Shown piece after piece: positions 59,902 to 64,000 of a stretch of 64,000 nucleotides of DNA. The DNA comes from Bradyrhizobium xenonodulans (GTDB lineage: Bacteria; Pseudomonadota; Alphaproteobacteria; Rhizobiales; Xanthobacteraceae). How positions within the stretch are numbered: the stretch's first letter is position 1; each line of letters starts with the position of its first letter. The notes beneath the pieces are model-generated. The model ran no database searches. It saw only the letters and a list, made by a program, of their open reading frames with translations, and was not told the DNA's origin. Where the stretch lies: contig NZ_CP089391.1 of assembly GCF_027594865.1 (NCBI RefSeq), positions 4,866,501 through 4,930,500 of the forward strand. The letters run 5' to 3'. A program made the position numbers and the translations under genes.

Positions 59902-60820
59902 CCGCAAGATCGTGCTGGTGACGCGCAAGACCAGGCTCGAGGACCTGGTCGCGCGGTACCTCACCGCGGCGCAGGCTCGCTTCTATGTCGAGCATCTCGG
60001 CGCCGACTTCTCCGACTATGAGCGCGAGCACGAGGTCTACCACGCGCAGCGGCGCCTGACCTTGCAGGTGCTGGAGCAATGGGGACGCTATCAGGCGATC
60101 GAACGCAGCTTCCTGCCGAATTTCATCTTCGCACCCTCCGACATCGTGGTCGCGCTCGGGCAGGACGGCGTCGTCGCCAACACGATGAAGTATCTCGACG
60201 GCCATCCGCTGATCGGGCTCAACCCCGACCCCACGCGGCACGACGGTGTCCTTCTCCCCTTCGCGCCGCGTGATCTTGCAAAGCTCCTGCCCGACATCGC
60301 GGCCGAGAAGCGCGCGAGCCGGGCCGTGACAATGGCGCGCGCCCGGCTCACCGATGGCCAGGTCCTGCATGCCGTCAACGACCTCTTCGTCGGTGCGCGA
60401 ACCCATGTGTCCGCGATGTACGAGATCGCGGCCGGCGGCGCGACGGAGCGACAGTCGTCGAGCGGCCTCATCGTGTCCACGGGGCTGGGCTCGACCGCCT
60501 GGTTCAAGAGCATCGTCACCGGCTCGGTGGCGATCGCAGGTGAATTCGGCCACCCGGCCGAGCCGGGCACTTACAACGCGCTTGCCTGGGACGCCCACGA
60601 ACTTCGCTTCGCCGTGCGCGAGCCCTTCCCCAGCCGGAATTCGCAGACCAGCCTCATCTGCGGCCGGCTGGCGTCGTCCGAAGCGCTCCGCGTGCGCTCG
60701 CTGATGCCGGAGAACGGCGTCATCTTCAGCGACGGCATCGAGGCCGACCGGCTCGATTTCAATGCAGGGACCGAGGTCGAGATCGGCATCGCCGAACGGC
60801 AGGGCCGGCTGATTGTGTGA
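59885..60820 (+). CDS. NAD-kinase-like protein with degenerate GGDG motif
   Basis: A 311-residue protein matching the NAD kinase core: SDIVVALGQDGVVANT at residues 85-100 corresponds to the GGDG-T/N motif but has Gln for the second Gly, and GLIVSTGLGSTAWFKS (194-209) corresponds to the conserved D-G-ST-P-T-GSTAY motif. The first 80 residues differ from ordinary NAD kinase and may bind another partner. It overlaps the SPFH gene by 17 bp, so translation is coupled. It may be an active kinase with altered specificity or a nucleotide sensor. Confidence 0.8.
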   Translation: MPAANDRKIVLVTRKTRLEDLVARYLTAAQARFYVEHLGADFSDYEREHEVYHAQRRLTLQVLEQWGRYQAIERSFLPNFIFAPSDIVVALGQDGVVANTMKYLDGHPLIGLNPDPTRHDGVLLPFAPRDLAKLLPDIAAEKRASRAVTMARARLTDGQVLHAVNDLFVGARTHVSAMYEIAAGGATERQSSSGLIVSTGLGSTAWFKSIVTGSVAIAGEFGHPAEPGTYNALAWDAHELRFAVREPFPSRNSQTSLICGRLASSEALRVRSLMPENGVIFSDGIEADRLDFNAGTEVEIGIAERQGRLIV

Positions 60821-60832
60821 GACTCAACTATT

Positions 60833-61789
60833 CTATCGCACAGCGACAGGCACGCTGGTCAGATAGGCTTCATACGCGCGCCTCAAGCCATCCTCGAGCG
60901 ACGTCGTCGCGTGCCAGCCGAGCTTGGCGAGACGGCTGACGTCGAGCAGCTTGCGCGGCGTGCCATCGGGACGCGAGGCATCGAAACTGATCTCGCCGCT
61001 GTAGCCGACGATCTCGGCGACAATGTGCGCGAACCCGGCGATGGTGATATCCTCGCCGGTGCCGATGTTGATCAGCTCCGAACCGGAATAGGTCTTCATC
61101 AGGTGCACGCAGGCATCCGCCATGTCGTCGACATAAAGGAACTCGCGCCGCGGCGTGCCGGTGCCCCACACGACGACGCTTTTCGCGCCCGCAACCTTCG
61201 CCTCGTGGAAGCGCCGGATCAGCGCGGCGACGACGTGGCTCAATTCAGGGTGATAATTGTCGCCGGGGCCATAGAGATTGGTCGGCATCACGCTGATGAA
61301 GTCGCATCCGTACTGGCTGCGATAGGCTTCCACCATCTTGATGCCGGCGATTTTTGCAATGGCATAGGGCTCGTTGGTCGGCTCCAGGGGGCCGGTCAAG
61401 ACCGAGTCCTCGCGCAGCGGCTGCGGCGCCAGCTTCGGATAGATGCAGGACGAGCCCAAAAACATCAGCTTCTCGGCGCCGTTCTGATGCGCGGCCTGGA
61501 TCACGTTCGCGGCGATCGCGATGTTGTCGTAGATGAACTCGGCGCGCAGCGTGTTGTTGGCGACGATGCCGCCGACCTTGGCCGCGGCGAGGAAGATCAC
61601 CTGCGGACGTGTCTTGGCGAACCAGTCGAACACGGCGGCCTGGTTGCAGAGATCGACCTCGCGCCGGTCGACGGTGACGAGTTGCACGTCCTCTTGCGCC
61701 AGCCGGCGCACGAGCGCACTGCCGACCATGCCGCGATGGCCGGCGACGTAGACGCTTCTGCCCTTCAGCTCAAACGCTGCGTTGGCCAC
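60833..61789 (-). CDS. fcl: GDP-L-fucose synthase
   Basis: An SDR-type epimerase/reductase that converts GDP-4-keto-6-deoxymannose to GDP-L-fucose with NADPH. The cofactor motif [11 protein letters not shown] lies near residue 15, with the catalytic Ser in FLGSSCIYP and Tyr/Lys in YAIAKIAG. It has 318 residues from a GTG start, with an in-frame GTG 11 codons upstream as an alternative. It overlaps the end of gmd by 20 bp. The product feeds fucosylated surface polysaccharide or Nod-factor-like glycan synthesis. Confidence 0.93.
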   Translation of the reverse strand: MANAAFELKGRSVYVAGHRGMVGSALVRRLAQEDVQLVTVDRREVDLCNQAAVFDWFAKTRPQVIFLAAAKVGGIVANNTLRAEFIYDNIAIAANVIQAAHQNGAEKLMFLGSSCIYPKLAPQPLREDSVLTGPLEPTNEPYAIAKIAGIKMVEAYRSQYGCDFISVMPTNLYGPGDNYHPELSHVVAALIRRFHEAKVAGAKSVVVWGTGTPRREFLYVDDMADACVHLMKTYSGSELINIGTGEDITIAGFAHIVAEIVGYSGEISFDASRPDGTPRKLLDVSRLAKLGWHATTSLEDGLRRAYEAYLTSVPVAVR

Positions 61790-62840
61790 GGCCGGCGTCC
61801 CGCTTTGCCTCGGCCAGATCACTCGCCATCATCTCCGCGACCAGCTCCGCAAAGCTCCGCTTCGGCTTCCAGCCGAGCACCTCGCGCGCCTTGCTGGCAT
61901 CGCCAATGAGGAGATCGACCTCGGTCGGGCGAAAATAAGTCGGATCGATCTTCACCAATGTCTTGCCGCTCGCCTCGTCGATGCCGGTCTCCTCGACGCC
62001 CTTGCCGCGCCAAGCGATGCGGCGGCCGACATGCGCGAACGACAGCTCGACCATCTCGCGCACCGAGCGCGTCTCGCCAGTGGCGAGCACGAAGTCGTCG
62101 GGCTTGTCGGCCTGGAGGATCAGGTGCATGCCCTCGACATAGTCGCGCGCATGGCCCCAGTCGCGCTTGGCTTCGAGATTGCCGAGATAGAGCGTCTCCT
62201 CGAGCCCGACCTCGATCCGCGACACGCTGCGGGTGATCTTGCGGGTCACAAAAGTCTCGCCGCGGATCGGGCTCTCGTGGTTGAACAGGATGCCGTTGGC
62301 CGCGAACATGCCGTAGGCTTCGCGGTAGTTCACCGTGATCCAGTAGCCGTAGAGCTTGGCGACGCCGTAGGGCGAGCGCGGATAGAACGGCGTCGTCTCC
62401 TTCTGCGGGATCTCCTGCACGAGGCCGTAGAGCTCCGAGGTCGAGGCCTGGTAGAACCGCGTCCGCTTCTCCATGCCGAGGATGCGGATCGCCTCCAGCA
62501 GGCGCAGCACGCCGATCGCGTCGGCATTCGCGGTGTATTCCGGGCTCTCGAAGCTGACGGCGACGTGGCTCTGGGCGGCGAGATTGTAGATCTCGGTCGG
62601 CCGGATCTGCTGCACCAAGCGGATCAGATTGGTCGAATCCGTCATGTCGCCGTAATGCATCAGGAACGGCACGTTGCCGACATGCGGGTCCTGGTAGAGA
62701 TGATCGACCCGCGCGGTGTTGAACGAGGACGAGCGCCGCTTGATGCCGTGCACGACATAGCCCAGCGACAGCAGGTGTTCGGCGAGATAGGCGCCGTCCT
62801 GGCCGGTCACGCCGGTGATGAGAGCGATCCGCTCAGCCAT
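61770..62840 (-). CDS. gmd: GDP-mannose 4,6-dehydratase
   Basis: First step of GDP-L-fucose and GDP-rhamnose synthesis, making GDP-4-keto-6-deoxy-D-mannose. It has 356 residues. The NAD(P) motif [16 protein letters not shown] is at residues 8-23, [18 protein letters not shown] follows, and the catalytic ASTSELYG and [10 protein letters not shown] motifs are intact, as is [11 protein letters not shown]. It lies upstream of fcl in one operon. Confidence 0.96.
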   Translation of the reverse strand: MAERIALITGVTGQDGAYLAEHLLSLGYVVHGIKRRSSSFNTARVDHLYQDPHVGNVPFLMHYGDMTDSTNLIRLVQQIRPTEIYNLAAQSHVAVSFESPEYTANADAIGVLRLLEAIRILGMEKRTRFYQASTSELYGLVQEIPQKETTPFYPRSPYGVAKLYGYWITVNYREAYGMFAANGILFNHESPIRGETFVTRKITRSVSRIEVGLEETLYLGNLEAKRDWGHARDYVEGMHLILQADKPDDFVLATGETRSVREMVELSFAHVGRRIAWRGKGVEETGIDEASGKTLVKIDPTYFRPTEVDLLIGDASKAREVLGWKPKRSFAELVAEMMASDLAEAKRDAGRGQRSV

Positions 62841-62967
62841 TTATGCTCCAGCTCCCGGTGACCGCTCGACGCGGGCAGTCCGCGCATTCCTGGCAGCAGT
62901 CGATGCAATGCCCTTCTTGACAGAATGGCCGCCGGGGTCAACTTGCGGGGAGGAGCAATCGAGGGTC

Positions 62968-63041
62968 TGGAGCGGGTGAAGGGAATCGAACCCTCGTATT
63001 CAGCTTGGAAGGCTGCTGCTCTACCATTGAGCTACACCCGC
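62968..63041 (-). tRNA. tRNA-Gly (UCC)
   Basis: A 74-nt cloverleaf on the minus strand: acceptor GCGGGTG/CACCCGC with discriminator T and encoded CCA, D-arm TAGCTCAATGGTAGAGC, anticodon loop CTTCCAA with anticodon TCC, T-arm GAGGGTTCGATTCCCTT. It is upstream of gmd on the same strand. Confidence 0.96.
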
Positions 63042-63163
63042 GCTACGGGCTCCCTAACACGGCCGGGCGGCGGTCTCAACTGCCTCAGAGGCAGCATCTT
63101 GCGGCTTTTCGGCCTGCTTTACGGCGTTACGAACAGCTTCGGTTCCCGACTCCCCGCCGCCCC

Positions 63164-63192
63164 TTAACAGCGGCGGCCGCTCGGCCTATATT
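63164..63192 (+). promoter_or_regulatory. sigma-70 promoter of the small transcript
   Basis: TTAACA (63164-63169), exactly 17 bp, TATATT (63187-63192) on the plus strand. Transcription would begin near 63198-63201 and end at the terminator at 63334-63370. Confidence 0.65.
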
Positions 63193-63227
63193 GATGTCTT
63201 CCGCAACCAACGAAAGGAGGTGATCCA

Positions 63228-63272
63228 GTGTCTTTTACCAAGCGCTGTCACCTCGCTGGGATCGCCCGCTAG
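63228..63272 (+). CDS. 14-codon micro-ORF behind a 16S-complementary SD
   Basis: GTG start, peptide MSFTKRCHLAGIAR, TAG stop. The AGGAGG core is 7 nt before the GTG. It is too short to assign a function. The extreme ribosome-binding site and its position inside a self-contained transcript are the only evidence for expression. Confidence 0.5.
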   Translation: MSFTKRCHLAGIAR

Positions 63273-63333
63273 GCTTTTAAGTGAGGCTTGGCATCGGGGC
63301 GCTCTCAGCCCTGGACCAGCGAGCAAGAAATCG

Positions 63334-63370
63334 GGCGCGACGGGGTTTTCCCCGCCGCGCCTTTTCTTTT
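63334..63370 (+). terminator. strong intrinsic terminator of the small transcript
   Basis: GGCGCG-A-CGGGG, loop TTTT, CCCCG-C-CGCGCC, then TTTTCTTTT: an 11-bp GC-rich stem with one mismatch and a T-tract on the plus strand. Confidence 0.85.
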
Positions 63371-63403
63371 GGGAATTGTCCTGATTGGGCGAGGTCCGCC
63401 GGC

Positions 63404-63607
63404 TCAAATCGCCCGAAGCCGCTCGCGGACGGCGACGGCGGCGATCAGAAGCCCGACGCACCAGGCCATGGCGGCGCGGGGCGGCTCATCACCGAGCAGC
63501 ACGGTGAAGATGCTCGCGCACAGGCACGGCGCGATCGCCTTGCCGGACCGGCTCGCGAGCGACAGCAGGAACGGCATCGCCGCGATCAAAACTTGCAGGA
63601 CACTCAT
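63404..63607 (-). CDS. small membrane protein (67 aa)
   Basis: The protein MSVLQVLIAAMPFLLSLASR... has two to three hydrophobic segments (about residues 3-18, 26-40 and 46-60) and a short basic tail (VRERLRAI). No recognised family. The ribosome-binding site is weak. A 28-bp gap separates it from the 59-residue gene upstream, so the two could be co-transcribed. Confidence 0.5.
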   Translation of the reverse strand: MSVLQVLIAAMPFLLSLASRSGKAIAPCLCASIFTVLLGDEPPRAAMAWCVGLLIAAVAVRERLRAI

Positions 63608-63635
63608 TGTCGCGCGTCATTCCGGTACGAGGGCT

Positions 63636-63815
63636 TCAGAAGCCGCAGACATTCAGTGCGCGCGGCCGCTTGCCGCGGCGGCTCTCGACGATGCGCTCGC
63701 CGCCGTTCTCGACCGAGCTGCCGTAATAGCGGTGATGGCCGGACTGGTCATGCAAGTCCGCAGCTTCCGGCTTTGCCGCCCGACGCGCGTCGCAGATGAT
63801 CTTGATGGTCGACAT
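63636..63815 (-). CDS. 59-residue basic hypothetical protein
   Basis: Reading from 63815, ATG gives MSTIKIICDARRAAKPEAAD, then a His/Tyr-rich centre (LHDQSGHHRYYGSSVENGGE) and a basic end (RIVESRRGKRPRALNVCGF), stop TGA at 63636. A textbook GGAGGCGGCC precedes the ATG. It has two Cys and no membrane segment. I know no family. It is probably missed by annotation with a 60-residue cut-off. Confidence 0.7.
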   Translation of the reverse strand: MSTIKIICDARRAAKPEAADLHDQSGHHRYYGSSVENGGERIVESRRGKRPRALNVCGF

Positions 63816-64000
63816 GGCCGCCTCCGAATTGCTTGAGTGTTCTTGGTGGCCATCAGTCGCGCCGGTTTCAGCCGGCGTTCACACGTCCGAGCGGCAATCG
63901 GGTTTCAGGACGGTTTCGTCGAGATCCACGCAACGCAATAATTGGCGCTCAGCCATTGTCGGAAACGACGGGGGTGATACGTCCTTGGGGGCGCGCGCAG

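Larger units (their letters stand above)
63199..63370 (+). ncRNA. stand-alone structured small transcript with an ultra-strong SD
   Basis: About 170 nt between its own promoter and an intrinsic terminator. GAAAGGAGGTGATCCAG (63212-63228) is fully complementary to the conserved 16S rRNA 3' tail, far beyond an ordinary Shine-Dalgarno match. A 14-codon ORF begins at once after it. CTCGCTGG (63252-63259) inside that ORF pairs with CCAGCGAG (63316-63323), so the RNA can fold over its own coding part. No plus-strand gene lies downstream. It could encode a micropeptide or act as a ribosome or anti-SD-binding regulator. Confidence 0.65.

Noticed and set aside
63212..63228. Apparent 16S rRNA 3' end (minus strand reads CTGGATCACCTCCTTTC)
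   Set aside because: The bases before it on the minus strand do not match 16S rRNA, and the plus strand has promoter, SD and terminator in order, so it is a Shine-Dalgarno element and not an rRNA fragment.
63653..63853. 66-residue Arg/Ala/Ser-rich frame
   Set aside because: Out of frame with the better-supported 59-residue gene, which has a GGAGG site and normal composition.

Overview
The window is a GC-rich alphaproteobacterial chromosome segment, most likely Bradyrhizobium or a very close relative. That call rests on the gene order of the str/S10/spc and rpoBC ribosomal clusters, the short-LID adenylate kinase, a CTTGAC-type promoter, and intergenic repeats of a kind I associate with bradyrhizobia. 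No database was searched.

Region 1 (1-17194, minus strand): one long ribosomal super-operon read right to left: rpsL-rpsG-fusA-tuf-rpsJ-rplC-rplD-rplW-rplB-rpsS-rplV-rpsC-rplP-rpmC-rpsQ-rplN-rplX-rplE-rpsN-rpsH-rplF-rplR-rpsE-rpmD-rplO-secY, then a divergent SecY paralogue, then adk, whose last codons lie outside the window. The paralogue is joined to both neighbours by ATGA overlaps, lacks about 16 residues where the SecY plug lies, and has Ala at the conserved cytosolic-loop Arg.

Region 2 (17195-23600): an accessory block between rpsL and rpoC. It has a flavin monooxygenase-like gene (+), an ABC exporter with acidic N- and C-terminal tails (-), and a fused flavin oxidoreductase/methyltransferase (-). 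The first two converge and overlap within a GAC/GAG repeat that codes poly-acid on one strand and poly-Ser on the other.

Region 3 (23601-37557, minus): tRNA-Trp-secE-nusG-rplK-rplA-[2-hydroxyacid dehydrogenase]-rplJ-rplL-rpoB-rpoC, closed by an intrinsic terminator.

Region 4 (37558-57920): metabolic and accessory genes. These are a serine beta-lactamase-like hydrolase, an IS30-family element nested in an intergenic repeat, two SDRs, a histidine phosphatase, an ArgE-like deacylase, an APH-fold kinase next to an acyl-CoA dehydrogenase (a split ACAD11/LvaA-LvaC-like pair) with a divergent TetR regulator, RidA, two BKACE cleavage enzymes, a class III CoA-transferase, two MFS transporters, a PQQ-type sugar dehydrogenase lipoprotein and a DUF2231 membrane protein. 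Several repeat families fill the gaps.

Region 5 (57921-64000): an NrtR-like Nudix regulator divergent from an SPFH protein plus a NAD-kinase-like protein, with an ordered half-site array on their shared promoter; gmd-fcl for GDP-L-fucose; tRNA-Gly; a compact stand-alone transcript with its own promoter, a Shine-Dalgarno element matching far more of the 16S 3' end than usual, a 14-codon ORF and a strong terminator; and two small genes. The most promising candidates for undescribed biology are this small transcript, the Nudix/SPFH/NAD-kinase-like trio and the plug-less SecY paralogue.
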